Shown here piece after piece: positions 1-9,568 of a stretch of 64,000 nucleotides of DNA. The notes beneath the pieces are model-generated. The model was not told the DNA's origin, made no database searches, and saw nothing but the letters and a program-made list of their open reading frames with translations. A program made the position numbers and the translations under genes. Position 1 is the stretch's first letter. Each line of letters begins with the position of its first letter. Source of the stretch: Anaerolineae bacterium (GTDB taxonomy: Bacteria; Chloroflexota; Anaerolineae; Aggregatilineales; Phototrophicaceae); contig JAJDWK010000087.1 in assembly GCA_022825675.1 (NCBI GenBank), forward strand, positions 1 through 64,000, written 5' to 3'.

Positions 1-17
1 GCTGCGGGGCAGGGAGC

Positions 18-3000
18 TTATTCTTCCTCTTTCCAGGGCAGTACATCGCGCGGCAAGGAGCTGCCATGCTTGGGCGGTCCCACAACGCCGCGCTCTTCCA
101 GCATGTCCATGATGCGCGCCGCCCGCCCATAGCCGATGCGCAAGCGCGTCTGTATGTTGGAAATCGAGGCTTTCCCCCGCCGCCTCACCAATGTGACGGC
201 GTCTTGATAGAGCGGGTCTTCGTCCGTATCAGCATCGCCGCCGCCGTCTTTTTTGAACTGCGGCGGTGCCATATCCCAGAAGGCGGCTTGCGTCTCCGCT
301 GCCGCTTTTGCTTTGTCGGGATTGCCGCCGGCGCTGTTCTTCGTCGCGGGCAGCGGGATGGGGTCAATCCCCCGCAAGCCCGCCCCTTGCAGCTTCCAAT
401 AGCGGCTGACGCGCTCAATTTCGTCTTCGCCGACAAAGACGCCTTGCATGCGCAGCGGCGCTGCCGCCTTGCCCGAATCGTAGAGCATATCGCCTTTGCC
501 CAGCAGATTTTCCGCGCCCGTTTGATCGAGGATGACTTTGCTGTCGGTGCCGCTGGCGACTTTAAAGGCGATGCGCGCCGGGCAATTGGCTTTGATGATG
601 CCGGTAACCACATCCACTGACGGGCGCTGGGTGGCGATGATGAGGTGGATGCCGGTCGCCCTCGCCACCGCTGTCAGGCGCTGGATCGCTTGCTCGGTAT
701 CGTCCGGCGCCATCATCATCAAGTCCGCCAGCTCATCAATGATGACAACGATATAAGGCAGGGGCGCCAGGTCTGGGTCCAAATTGGCGTTGTATTCGAC
801 GATATTGCGGGCGCGGGCGGCGCTGAGGCGGCGGTAGCGCCGGTCCATCTCGCTGGTCACCCAGTGCAATGCGCCCACCGCCCGCTCCGGCTCGTCCACA
901 ACCGGCGCCACCAAATGCGGCAAGCCATTGTAACCCGTCAGTTCCACCCGCTTGGGGTCAATCATGATGAACTTGACCTGCGCTGGCGAGCAGGTCGCCA
1001 ACAAGCTGACGATTATGGCGTTGATGCACTTGGACTTGCCGGAGCCAGTGGTGCCAGCTATCAGCAAATGCGGCATATCGGCGATATCGGCGGCGATGGG
1101 CGCGCCCGCGACCGACATGCCCAGCGCAATCGCCAAGGGGCTTTCGATATTTTGATATGCGCCCGATTCCATCACATCGCGCAGTCTCACCAGCGCTGGA
1201 TGAGGGTTGGGCACCTCGATGCCGACATAGCCCTTGCCAGGCACCGGCGCTTCAATGCGCAGGGATTCCGCCCCCAGCGCCAGCTGCAAGTCCTTTTGCA
1301 AGTTGGCAATCGCGCTGACTTTGATGCGGTTGCGCTTGTCATTGCGCTTGATGTAACCTGGCTTGACGCCATATTGCGTGATGACCGGCCCCGGGTTTAT
1401 CTCAACGACAGTCCCCGGCACACGAAAGGCCGCCAAAGTATCTTCGATTGTCGCCGCCAACTGCCGCAGCGGCTCTTCGTCAAGCTGGCTTGCCGAGCCG
1501 CTGTCGAGCATGTCGAAATAGTCCGGCAGCTCCCAATGCTCCCGCGGGCGGGCGGGTTCGGCTGCTGGCTCGCTGGCGGCGGCTGTCGCTGGCGGCTCAG
1601 CCGCTATTGACGCCCGCTCCTCCGCTTTTTCAGGCTCGGCTGCTGCCGCCTCATCCCGCGGGATTTCGGATTCAGCCTTGGGCGGCGGCATCGCCTCCCG
1701 GCGGGCTGGGGGCATCGCCGCTGGCGGCTTCTGGGCTGGTGGCGGGCTGGCAGCGGCAGCGGCTGGCGGCGGCAGATTGTCCCCCATGTTGAGGAATCGC
1801 TCCAGCGGTCCCGCTCCAGCGTGTCCCTCGCCTTGTCGCCCCCGCTGGAAGAAGCGCGCTGCCCGCCTGGGCGGTTTTGTTGCCGCTTCCTCCCGCTCCA
1901 GCGGCGCGGGCTGATGCTCTCGCTGCGGCTTCAGCCGGCTGGGGAAACTGAAAAAGGAACGCAGCCGCGCTGGCAGCGGCAGGGCAGGCGAGGTCGGTGG
2001 CGGCAGCGCCCCTTGAGTATGGCTCGCGCCAGTCAGCGCGGCGGGGCGCGGTTTTGAGACGCGCAGGGCTGGCGGCGCATCCGCCAATGCCGTAGCTGCC
2101 GCCAGCTTTTGCGCCCGCCGCTTTGCCGCCCGCTGCGCCACAGTATCGCGCAAGCCGCGCCCCAGGCTTATGACAAGCGCCCCCAGTTCAACGATGCTGG
2201 AGCGGGTTGCCATCATCGCGCCGATGGTCATCAGCATAAACACAAGCACAAAAGCGCCCAGCTCGGTTACATTGTTGACCAAAGCGCTGTAGACCCAGCC
2301 GCCCAGCATGCCGCCGCCGCGGCCGCTCAAATAAGATTGCTGCACCAGCGCCTGCACGCATGCCGGGCTGGAAGGCACTGCGCATTGCTCAAAAGAAGCC
2401 AGCCCAGCGCCATAGCCGAGGCTCTCGACAAACTGAAATAATGCCAATACTGAAAGGAATACCAACGCGCCGCCCGTCAGCCGGATCGGGTCGATGACTG
2501 GCGCGCGCTCGCCAAAATGACGGATTATCAGCCACATGCCGCCGGTGAACATGGCGATAGGCACGGCGAATGCGCCCCAGCCCAGCAATTGCCCCGTGAG
2601 CGCATGCACCGCGCTGATTGCCGCCTGCTCTTGGGAAAGCGCGCTGAAGCTGAAGACGATAGCGCCAAAGACGAGCACGACGCCGATAATATCCAGCTTG
2701 CGGTCGAGGTCGAGCCAGCGCTCACGCTTGATGCGCGGCGCGCGGCTGGGGCGGGCGCTGGCGGCCGCTTCCGCGCGGCCTCTGCCGCCGCTTTGATGCT
2801 CGCGTTCGCTCCCGTCACCACTGCTGATGCGCCCGCGCCACCGGCTGACAGTCCCGCCGATGCGGCTCAAGCGGGTGCCGGGCTGCCGCCCTTGCGCTTT
2901 GGGGTTCGCCTCCGCCTCGCCGCGGCTCAAGCGCGCCCGCAGCCCGCCCAAGCGCCCACCCTGCTCGGCGGCGCTGTCAGCAGCCTCAGTGCGTGCCGGA

Positions 3001-3293
3001 CGCGCCGTCCGCCCCGCTGATGATGATGGCAGCGTTTTGCCCGCCAAGCGCGCGCGCCGTTCTTCGCTGCTGGCGGCGGCTGGCGCTGGGGAACGCCCCG
3101 AAACCGCCCGCCGGCCCGCGGCTTTGCCCCCGCTTGAGCGAGTGCCGCGAGGTTGCCGCTCCGGCTGATTTCCTCGCGAGCCGCTCCCGCCAAGCACATG
3201 GGAGCCGCCGCGACTGCCTCCGCTCATATCATCGGGGTCAAAATACTCCTCATCGTCGAAGTATTCGAGCTCGTCATCATATCCCTGGGACAT
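18..3293 (-). CDS. ftsK: DNA translocase FtsK/SpoIIIE
   Basis: Membrane-anchored hexameric motor that pumps chromosomal DNA through the division septum. The 1091-residue protein opens with about 190 disordered, Arg/Gly/Ser-rich residues. Four hydrophobic segments follow at roughly 201-220, 236-257, 274-292 and 345-362, then a Pro/Ala/Glu-rich linker to about 585. The motor domain has Walker A GTTGSGKS (747-754) and Walker B IVVIIDELADL (848-858). A winged-helix gamma domain, which reads polar DNA motifs in known FtsK, occupies about 1028-1082. The start ATG follows an AGGAAGC-type ribosome site. It is longer than the usual 750-900 residues, and the excess lies in the N-terminal tail and the linker. 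Only 17 bases lie between its stop and the window edge. Confidence 0.96.
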   Translation of the reverse strand: MSQGYDDELEYFDDEEYFDPDDMSGGSRGGSHVLGGSGSRGNQPERQPRGTRSSGGKAAGRRAVSGRSPAPAAASSEERRARLAGKTLPSSSAGRTARPARTEAADSAAEQGGRLGGLRARLSRGEAEANPKAQGRQPGTRLSRIGGTVSRWRGRISSGDGSEREHQSGGRGRAEAAASARPSRAPRIKRERWLDLDRKLDIIGVVLVFGAIVFSFSALSQEQAAISAVHALTGQLLGWGAFAVPIAMFTGGMWLIIRHFGERAPVIDPIRLTGGALVFLSVLALFQFVESLGYGAGLASFEQCAVPSSPACVQALVQQSYLSGRGGGMLGGWVYSALVNNVTELGAFVLVFMLMTIGAMMATRSSIVELGALVISLGRGLRDTVAQRAAKRRAQKLAAATALADAPPALRVSKPRPAALTGASHTQGALPPPTSPALPLPARLRSFFSFPSRLKPQREHQPAPLEREEAATKPPRRAARFFQRGRQGEGHAGAGPLERFLNMGDNLPPPAAAAASPPPAQKPPAAMPPARREAMPPPKAESEIPRDEAAAAEPEKAEERASIAAEPPATAAASEPAAEPARPREHWELPDYFDMLDSGSASQLDEEPLRQLAATIEDTLAAFRVPGTVVEINPGPVITQYGVKPGYIKRNDKRNRIKVSAIANLQKDLQLALGAESLRIEAPVPGKGYVGIEVPNPHPALVRLRDVMESGAYQNIESPLAIALGMSVAGAPIAADIADMPHLLIAGTTGSGKSKCINAIIVSLLATCSPAQVKFIMIDPKRVELTGYNGLPHLVAPVVDEPERAVGALHWVTSEMDRRYRRLSAARARNIVEYNANLDPDLAPLPYIVVIIDELADLMMMAPDDTEQAIQRLTAVARATGIHLIIATQRPSVDVVTGIIKANCPARIAFKVASGTDSKVILDQTGAENLLGKGDMLYDSGKAAAPLRMQGVFVGEDEIERVSRYWKLQGAGLRGIDPIPLPATKNSAGGNPDKAKAAAETQAAFWDMAPPQFKKDGGGDADTDEDPLYQDAVTLVRRRGKASISNIQTRLRIGYGRAARIMDMLEERGVVGPPKHGSSLPRDVLPWKEEE

Positions 3294-3437
3294 GCCTGCT
3301 TCCTGTATCCCTCGAACGGCTGCTGAGGCCTGACCAGCCGACCACCGTCAAGCGCCACCTCAAGCATACCATAGACAGCGCAATCGAAAATGCCGCTAGA
3401 ACACTTATTCTTAAGTTGCGCTGGCTGGCGGCAAGCG

Positions 3438-4412
3438 CTAGATGTCGATCGGGTTGGTCAGCAAGCCCGTCAGCAGGTCGATGCAAGCCTTCACATCGCC
3501 GATATCCACCGTTTCGCTGGTGGTGTGCAAATAGCGCGTGGGGATGGAGATGCAGCCGCTGGGCACGCCAGAATCGGTCAATTGGATGACGGAGGCATCG
3601 GTGCGCCCGCCCGTCAGCAATTCCAATTGGTAGGGGATGCCATCTGCCTGGCAGCGTGCCACCATCCAATTTTTGATGGCGACCGGCACCACCAAGCCCG
3701 GGTCATGCACTTTGATAGCCGCGCCGCCGCCCAGCCGCACCAGCATCTTGGGACCGCGGAGCACATCGCCGCTGGCGGTAACATCGATGGCGATGCCGAT
3801 GTCCGGGTGAACGCCCTGCGCCGCCGTCTTCGCCCCGCGCAAGCCCACTTCTTCCTGCACAGTGAAGGCGAAATAGACTTCGTGCGGCGTCTCCCGCCGC
3901 AGCCGGCGCATGCTTTCGATGGCGACGACGCAGCCGATGCGGTCATCCAGCGATTTGCCGATGATGCGCTCGCCGCGCACTTGCAGCTCCCGCATGAAGC
4001 CGGCTGGCTGCCCAACTGGCGTCGCGTTACTGTCGGCGTCCGCCTGCACATCAATGTAAAATTCGTCCAGCGTCTTGCCGCCGCCTTGCGCCGCGATGAC
4101 GCCCACCGTACCGTCTTCAAATTGCACTCGGTTGCCATGCAGGGTATCGGTTCGCAGCCCGCCCAAATTGCTGAAGCGCAGGTAGCCGCTGTGAGGTTCT
4201 TTGTAGGTCGCCATCACGCCAATTTCGTCCATGTGGGCGGCGATGAGCAGCTTCTTCCCGCCCGAGCCGACGCGGCAGATCAAATTGCCCAAGCCATCCA
4301 CCCAAATGTCATCCGCCAAATCCGCCACTTCGGCGCGGATTAGCTGGCGGATGCGGTGCTCGTAGCCGGGCGGTCCCCAAGTTTCTGCCAGGCGTTTTGT
4401 CAGTTCAATCAC
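3438..4412 (-). CDS. M42 family metallopeptidase
   Basis: Cytosolic di-zinc aminopeptidase of the M42 family (glutamyl aminopeptidase/endoglucanase M type), which trims free peptides. Visible metal and catalytic motifs are AHMDEIG (H60, D62), KSLDDRIG (about 153-160), QEEVGLRG (E187-E188), IDVTASGD (D210) and the late His in RYLHTTSE. The length of 324 residues is slightly shorter than the usual 340-360. The start is GTG, chosen because AAGGAG lies about 6 bases upstream. It lies 144 bp upstream of ftsK on the same strand and may be expressed separately from it. The substrate cannot be told from sequence. Confidence 0.93.
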   Translation of the reverse strand: MIELTKRLAETWGPPGYEHRIRQLIRAEVADLADDIWVDGLGNLICRVGSGGKKLLIAAHMDEIGVMATYKEPHSGYLRFSNLGGLRTDTLHGNRVQFEDGTVGVIAAQGGGKTLDEFYIDVQADADSNATPVGQPAGFMRELQVRGERIIGKSLDDRIGCVVAIESMRRLRRETPHEVYFAFTVQEEVGLRGAKTAAQGVHPDIGIAIDVTASGDVLRGPKMLVRLGGGAAIKVHDPGLVVPVAIKNWMVARCQADGIPYQLELLTGGRTDASVIQLTDSGVPSGCISIPTRYLHTTSETVDIGDVKACIDLLTGLLTNPIDI

Positions 4413-4481
4413 GGCGCTCTCCTTAAGTGCATGGCTTTTGATGATTGCCCTATTGTACCCCGTTTTTGGCGCTGAGGGGGC

Positions 4482-5867
4482 TCAGCCCGCCGCCGCCAAC
4501 GGCGCTGGGACCCGCCGCCGGGCGCGCATCGGCAAGCCATCCCGCGGGAACATCGTGATGTAGGGCTGCGGTACAATCTGCGCCCCGGGTATCAGCCGCA
4601 GCTGAAAATGCTGCGCGATTGTCGCCAGCAGCAGCGTCGCCTCCATCATCGCGAAGCTGTTGCCGATGCAGACCCGCGGTCCCGCGCCGAAGGGGATATA
4701 GGCATAGCGGGGAATCGCGCTGGCGCGCTCGGCTTGCCAGCGCTCGGGCAGGAAGGCGTCAGGCTCTTGCCAGATTTCGGGGTGGCGATGCACACAATAG
4801 ATGCAGATTTGCACGCTAGAGCGGGCGGGGATTGGGTAGCCCAGCGCCACAGTATCTTCCCGCGGGCTGCGGCTGATAGACCAGACGGGCGGCATCAAGC
4901 GCATGGCTTCTTTGATGACCATTTCGGTATACGGCAGGCGGCGGATGTCGGCAAAAGTTGGCGCGGCACCCGCCAGCACCGCGTCCAGCTCCGCGTACAG
5001 GCGCGCTTCTGCCTCTGTGTTCTGCGCCAGGAGCCAGAATGTCCAATTCAGCGCGTTGGCGGTGGTTTCGTGCCCCGCCAGGAAGAGCGTGACCGCTTCG
5101 TCACGCACCTCAAGGTCGCTCATGCGCGCGCCATCTTCATCGCGGGAAAGCAGCAGCATCGAAAGCAAATCGCCGCGGTCTTCGCCGCTCGCCCGCCGTT
5201 CGTTGATGAAGCCATAGACGATTTTGTCCAGCGCCGCATTCGCCCGCCGCGAGCGGATGCGCAGCGGCGTCGGCAGCCAATGCGGCAGCAGTGTGGCGGT
5301 ATTGCTGGCTTTCTGCACCACATCCACCGCCTTCTTGACCTGGTTCGCGGTTGTCGAGGCATCGGCATCAAAAAGCGTGCGCCCGACAATCATCAGCGTC
5401 AGCTCCATCATCTCCTTGTCAACATCAATTTGCGCGCCGCTGCGCCATTGCGCCAGGCGCTGCAAAGTATATGCCACCATGGTATCGGCATAGGCGCTGA
5501 TGCGCCCGGTGTGGAAGGCTGGCTGCACCAGCCGCCGCTGCCGCTTCCAAAACGCGCCATTGCTGGTTACCAAGCCGCGCCCCATAAAACGCGCCAAGCC
5601 GGCTTTGGCGCTTGTATATTCCGGACCTTTAATGAAAATGTCCGCCTGGCGCACGAGAATCTCGCGTATCATCTCCGGGTTGGCGATGAAATACTGATGC
5701 CGCCCGCCCACGGTATAGTGCATGATATCGCCATATTCAGCGACCCAATTGGACACGCGGGTCAAGGGATCGTCGAGAAAGCTGCGATAATTCAGATATT
5801 GCTCGATAGCGCCGTCGCCGATGTTTGGCGGTCCCGGCGGGAAGCCGTTTTTTGTGTTCCTTGCCAT
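4482..5867 (-). CDS. Cytochrome P450
   Basis: Haem-thiolate monooxygenase of 461 residues. It has the I-helix oxygen-binding motif AGHETT (264-269), the K-helix ExxR (E320-R323), PERW and the haem loop FGAGPRVCIG with the iron ligand C400. No membrane anchor is visible, so it should be soluble. No ferredoxin or reductase gene is adjacent, so the redox partners must be encoded elsewhere. The PPGPP-like N-terminus and overall style resemble the CYP102/CYP4-like fatty-acid hydroxylase clan, but the substrate is not predictable. AGGAA sits upstream of the ATG. It is divergent from the TPR gene at 6020. Confidence 0.95.
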   Translation of the reverse strand: MARNTKNGFPPGPPNIGDGAIEQYLNYRSFLDDPLTRVSNWVAEYGDIMHYTVGGRHQYFIANPEMIREILVRQADIFIKGPEYTSAKAGLARFMGRGLVTSNGAFWKRQRRLVQPAFHTGRISAYADTMVAYTLQRLAQWRSGAQIDVDKEMMELTLMIVGRTLFDADASTTANQVKKAVDVVQKASNTATLLPHWLPTPLRIRSRRANAALDKIVYGFINERRASGEDRGDLLSMLLLSRDEDGARMSDLEVRDEAVTLFLAGHETTANALNWTFWLLAQNTEAEARLYAELDAVLAGAAPTFADIRRLPYTEMVIKEAMRLMPPVWSISRSPREDTVALGYPIPARSSVQICIYCVHRHPEIWQEPDAFLPERWQAERASAIPRYAYIPFGAGPRVCIGNSFAMMEATLLLATIAQHFQLRLIPGAQIVPQPYITMFPRDGLPMRARRRVPAPLAAAG

Positions 5868-6019
5868 GGCATAGTTCCTAAATTATGGCATCACAGGCGC
5901 ATACATATGGACGAAACTGCATGTACCTTAGCATACCACCTATCGGCAATGGCGGCATCGCCCGTGATGGCTTGTCGCGGCGTGGTATACTGGGGGCTGG
6001 TGGCGGAGGGCAGGGCGAG
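5868..6019. promoter_or_regulatory. Divergent promoter region, P450 / TPR gene
   Basis: This 152-base spacer separates two head-to-head genes. On the plus strand TGGTATACT (5980-5989 region) reads as an extended -10 box upstream of the TPR gene, followed by the GGAGGG ribosome site. On the minus strand TGGTATGCT (5920-5930 region) reads as an extended -10 for the P450. Clear -35 boxes are not visible for either. Assignment is by eye only. Confidence 0.4.
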
Positions 6020-6850
6020 ATGGCGGTAATCACAGAACTGATTGAAATCGGGCGGCAGCTCAAACGGGCGGGCAAGCTGCAGGGCGCAATTGAACATTTC
6101 CTCCAGCTGCATCGCACCTATCCCGACAATGCTCGCATCAGCTTTGAGCTGGCTGGTGCCTGGCGCGCTTTCGGCGTGCCCGAGCAGGCGCTGCCGCTGT
6201 ATCAGGCTTTGCTGAAGCTTCCCAGCGGGCAGGGCTTGCCGCCCAAAGATATGCCGCGCCTCTATACGCATTTAGGCGCGGCTTTGCTGGAAACGCGCGC
6301 TGTTGACAGGGCGCTGACCGTGCTTGAAGCGGGGCTGCAAGCGCACCCCAGCTATCGCCCGCTGCGCGCCTGGCGCATCATCGCCCTCGCCCGCGCCGAT
6401 GCCACGCAAGAGGCGCTGCTGCAGGCGCTTGAGCTTATGCTGGAATCATTAGCGCCTTCCCGCTGGGATATTTTTGAAGAGGAAATCGCCGCTATCGTGC
6501 GCGAAATGCGCGCCGAAGCGTGGGACGCGCCCGCTGCTCCCCAAGCCGAGCCCCCAATCGCGCCAGAGGCGAAGGCGCCTGCCGCAGCGCCCGCGTCAGC
6601 AATGCCGCCGCAAGCAAGTACAATCGCCATTGCCGAGCCGGAAGCGCCGGCTGCCGAGCGCGAAATTGAAGTGCGCGTCAAAGCGCCGCCGCCAAAATCC
6701 AAGCGCAAAGCCGGCAAAACTCAGTTGGGAAAAAAAGCCGTGCGCATCAACATTGCTGGCGCTGGGGACAAGCCCGGCTCAGCCACCGCAAATGAAGACG
6801 AACCGCCCGCCGCTGCCAGCAGCTTCAAAATCCCCGTTGATGATGACTGA
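6020..6850 (+). CDS. TPR-repeat protein with Ala/Pro-rich and basic tail
   Basis: A 276-residue protein of unknown function. Residues 1 to about 120 form helical tetratricopeptide-type repeats (for example LKRAGKLQGAIEHFLQLH and LGAALLETRAVDRALTVLEA), a scaffold for protein contacts. The second half is a low-complexity Ala/Pro/Glu stretch and then a Lys/Arg-rich segment near residues 225-245, which could contact nucleic acid or membrane. I start it at the ATG at 6020 because GGAGGG lies just upstream; an in-frame ATG at 5885 would add 45 residues that read through the promoter. No signal peptide or membrane segment is present. Confidence 0.8.
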   Translation: MAVITELIEIGRQLKRAGKLQGAIEHFLQLHRTYPDNARISFELAGAWRAFGVPEQALPLYQALLKLPSGQGLPPKDMPRLYTHLGAALLETRAVDRALTVLEAGLQAHPSYRPLRAWRIIALARADATQEALLQALELMLESLAPSRWDIFEEEIAAIVREMRAEAWDAPAAPQAEPPIAPEAKAPAAAPASAMPPQASTIAIAEPEAPAAEREIEVRVKAPPPKSKRKAGKTQLGKKAVRINIAGAGDKPGSATANEDEPPAAASSFKIPVDDD

Positions 6851-6873
6851 GCCGCTCCTGCGCATCGCATAGT

Positions 6874-8553
6874 TTATGGTAAATGCCGCCGCCCGTATTC
6901 CGCCGCTGTTGAAAAAGCCAGCCCGCTTTCGTCCAATGTCCAGACCGCTGTCGCCACCTTCTCGATGAACCAGCGATCGTGCGTGGCAGCCAAAATCGCG
7001 CCGGGGAATGCCAGCAGCGCCCGCTCCAGCGCTTCCAGGCTCATCAGGTCGAGGTGATTGGTCGGCTCATCAAGCAGCAGCAGGTTGGCGCGGCGGTGAA
7101 TCAAGCGCGCCAAGCCCAATTTCCGCCGCTGCCCCAGGCTCAAATCAGCGACGGTTTTGCCCGCCAGATGGGCATCGCGGAACAAGCCGCAGCGGTGCAG
7201 CAGCGTCAAAAGCTGGTCGTCGTCCGCATTGCGGATCTCCCGCAGCGCGGCGAGAACAGTAGCGCCTTCGTCCAGGGAGTCCCCCGTCTGGTCAAGGTAG
7301 CCGACGGTTGCGCCCGGCATAATGGCGATCGCGCCAGCAGTCGGCGGCAATTCGCCGAGTATCAGCCGCAGCAGCGTCGTTTTGCCCGCGCCATTGGGCG
7401 CCACCAATGCCACCCGCTGCCCCTTGCGCAAGACGGCGCTGACCTCCGTGAAGAGCCGCCGCCGCCCAAATGCCATGCCGACCGCTTGCAGCCGCAGCGG
7501 CTCCATGCTGGTCAGCGGCAGCGGCGCAAAAGGGTATTCGACATGCCAGACATGCCGCGGGTTTGCCAGGCGCTTCGCCTCCAGGCTTTGCAGCTCTTGC
7601 CGCGCCGCGCGCGTCAGTTTGCTGATGGTGCGCGCCGCCTGCTGCTGCCCGGTGAATTTGATCCACTTGTCGCCATCGCTGGCGCGCTTGGCTTTGCGCG
7701 GGCTGTGCGCCTCTTTTTTCATCGTCTGGCGCAGCGCTTTCATGCGGTTCGTCTGCGCGTGATACGCCTCAACCTCGCTTTGATAGCGCGCTTCCTTCTG
7801 CGCCCGGTAGGCGTCGTAATTGCCCGGATACGCCGTCAAGGTGTGTGATACTGGCGAGAGATCAAGAATCTTGCTGGCAACGCGGTTGATGAAGCGGCGA
7901 TCATGCGTGATCATCAGCAGCGCCTGCGGATAGCCGCGCAGGTATTCTTCCAGCCATGCCAGCCCCGCGAAATCGAGGTGATTGGTCGGCTCGTCCAGGA
8001 TGAGCAGGTCAGGCGCGCCCAGCAGCAGCGCCGCCAAGCCGACCCGCGTCTTCTCCCCGCCGCTGAGAGACATCAGCGAGCGTTCGGGCGCGATATGCTT
8101 TAAGCCCAGCCCGGCGAATATGCGTTCGCGCCGGCTCTCCAGCGTGTAGCCGCCGCGCGCGTCAAAGATTTCCTGCAAGGTGCCGTATTCCGCCAGCAGC
8201 GCCGTCACATCGCCGCCGTCCGCCATCCGCCCTTCCAGCGCCCGCAGCCGCTTGCCGATGCTGTTCAGCTCGCCCACCGATTCTTCGATAAAATCAGCGA
8301 CAGTAACCGCCGCTGGCAGCCGCGCTTCCTGCGGCAGATAGCCCAGGCGAGCGCCCGGTGCCAAGCGGACAGCGCCGGCATCCGCCTCTTCCAAGCCAAG
8401 AAGCAGGCGCGCCAATGTCGATTTGCCGACGCCATTTTCCCCCACCAGCGCGGCGCGTTCGCCCCGGTTGAGGTTCAAAGTTACGCCATCGAGAATCAGC
8501 TTGGCACCGTAATATTTTTGCAGGTTCGCGGCGCTCAAGACCTGCTGGGACAT
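6874..8553 (-). CDS. ABC-F family ATPase
   Basis: Soluble protein of 559 residues with two ABC ATPase domains in tandem and no membrane part, the ABC-F layout. Members act on ribosomes as translation factors or antibiotic-protection proteins. The first domain has GENGVGKS (38-45), LSGGEKTR and LILDEPTNHLD. The second has APNGAGKT (near 370), a variant signature LSLGQRRK and LLLDEPTNHLD. The interdomain linker is rich in Arg/Lys, as expected for the P-site tRNA interaction motif. The start at 8553 is preferred over 8601 because GGAG lies 7 bases upstream of MSQQ. The subfamily (Uup, EttA or resistance type) is not settled. Confidence 0.93.
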   Translation of the reverse strand: MSQQVLSAANLQKYYGAKLILDGVTLNLNRGERAALVGENGVGKSTLARLLLGLEEADAGAVRLAPGARLGYLPQEARLPAAVTVADFIEESVGELNSIGKRLRALEGRMADGGDVTALLAEYGTLQEIFDARGGYTLESRRERIFAGLGLKHIAPERSLMSLSGGEKTRVGLAALLLGAPDLLILDEPTNHLDFAGLAWLEEYLRGYPQALLMITHDRRFINRVASKILDLSPVSHTLTAYPGNYDAYRAQKEARYQSEVEAYHAQTNRMKALRQTMKKEAHSPRKAKRASDGDKWIKFTGQQQAARTISKLTRAARQELQSLEAKRLANPRHVWHVEYPFAPLPLTSMEPLRLQAVGMAFGRRRLFTEVSAVLRKGQRVALVAPNGAGKTTLLRLILGELPPTAGAIAIMPGATVGYLDQTGDSLDEGATVLAALREIRNADDDQLLTLLHRCGLFRDAHLAGKTVADLSLGQRRKLGLARLIHRRANLLLLDEPTNHLDLMSLEALERALLAFPGAILAATHDRWFIEKVATAVWTLDESGLAFSTAAEYGRRHLP

Positions 8554-8681
8554 GGCTGCTCCAATGTACTGCGCAATGCTGCGGCTATTCTGCTTTGCCA
8601 TTTGGCGCTTGGCAAGCGCTACGCGAATCGGACTGGCTGGAGTATACTGTTGCCAATATCTATCCTGGAGCGGAGTGCCCG

Positions 8682-8846
8682 ATGCCCGCCATCCTGGCGC
8701 ATGGTGCCTTAGGTCCCTTCGACGAAATCATCTTTATCGGCGTCGCTATTGGTTTTCTGGTGATGATGGGCATTAGTTGGCTGCGCAGCCAGCAGCTGCC
8801 GGCGGATGAGCAGGAAGAGCCCGCCGATACTTTTGATTTGGAATAG
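8682..8846 (+). CDS. Small single-pass membrane protein
   Basis: A 54-residue protein. A short N-terminus leads to one hydrophobic segment (about residues 15-32, IIFIGVAIGFLVMMGISW) and an acidic cytoplasmic tail ending DTFDLE. The ATG at 8682 is chosen because GGAGCGGAG lies just upstream; an ORF start at 8595 would read through TATACT (8651-8656), a likely -10 box. It is the first gene of a tight plus-strand block (9 bases to the next gene). I do not recognise a family. Confidence 0.65.
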   Translation: MPAILAHGALGPFDEIIFIGVAIGFLVMMGISWLRSQQLPADEQEEPADTFDLE

Positions 8847-8855
8847 GAGTTCCGC

Positions 8856-9245
8856 ATGAGATTGGAACACATCGCCTTTAATGTCAGCGACCCGGCGGGG
8901 CTGGCGGCTTGGTATGTCGCCAACCTGGATATGCGCATCGTCCGCGCCTTTGACGAGCCGCCCCACATCCACTTCCTCGCCGATAGCGCCGGCAAGAGCA
9001 TGATAGAAATCTACAGCAATCCGCTGGGCGCAATCATCGACTACACCGGGCATCATGCCGTGGTCTTCCACCTGGCATTCGCCGTTGACGACCTGGAAGC
9101 GGAGCGGCAGCGCCTGGTTGCCGCCGGCGCGGCGCTCGATGGCGAGATTGACCACCGCGCCAATGGCGATACACTGGCATTCTTGCGCGACCCCTGGGGT
9201 TACACAATCCAGCTCGTGCAGCGCCAGCAGCCGATGCTTGACTGA
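8856..9245 (+). CDS. VOC family (glyoxalase/dioxygenase fold) protein
   Basis: A 129-residue protein with the paired beta-alpha-beta-beta-beta modules of the vicinal-oxygen-chelate family. It begins LEHIAFNVSDPAGLAAWY and the second module has VVFHLAFAVDDLEAER followed by DPWGYTIQLVQR. Potential metal ligands are the His in LEHIAF, the His in VVFHLAF and a late acidic residue. Such proteins are metal-dependent lyases, isomerases, dioxygenases or binding proteins; the substrate is not evident. It sits 9 bases after the small membrane protein gene and 6 before the next gene, so it is part of an operon. Confidence 0.88.
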   Translation: MRLEHIAFNVSDPAGLAAWYVANLDMRIVRAFDEPPHIHFLADSAGKSMIEIYSNPLGAIIDYTGHHAVVFHLAFAVDDLEAERQRLVAAGAALDGEIDHRANGDTLAFLRDPWGYTIQLVQRQQPMLD

Positions 9246-9251
9246 GCGCCT

Positions 9252-9545
9252 GTGACCGCCCAAATCGAGATTGAGCTGCGCGCCGAGGGCGAGGCATTGC
9301 CCGGCGCTTTCCTCGACCCGCGTGAAATCGAGCGGATGTTTGCCTCGACGCGGCAATCGCTGCGCGCCAGCCTGGGGCGCAAGCTGCGCGGACTGCGCTG
9401 CCAAGAGCATGGTGCCGCGCCGAAACTGCGCGTCAGCGGCGTCTATGATCGGTCAACGGAAGCGATGGAGCTGGACTATCACATTGAAGCCTGCTGCCAA
9501 CTCTTCACAGTACGGGTCATCAAAGTTTTGAACCGGCGCGTTTGA
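9252..9545 (+). CDS. Hypothetical protein, 97 aa
   Basis: A compact alpha/beta protein of 97 residues with a GTG start, 6 bases after the VOC gene. It begins with a beta strand (TAQIEIELRAEG), has an Arg-rich helix (RQSLRASLGRKLRGLRC) and ends with an alternating hydrophobic strand (LFTVRVIKVLNR). Three Cys are present but in no clear metal motif. I do not recognise the family. Close packing with dtd supports a real gene. Confidence 0.7.
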   Translation: MTAQIEIELRAEGEALPGAFLDPREIERMFASTRQSLRASLGRKLRGLRCQEHGAAPKLRVSGVYDRSTEAMELDYHIEACCQLFTVRVIKVLNRRV

Positions 9546-9568
9546 GCGCCAGCGGGAAAGGAAAGCAC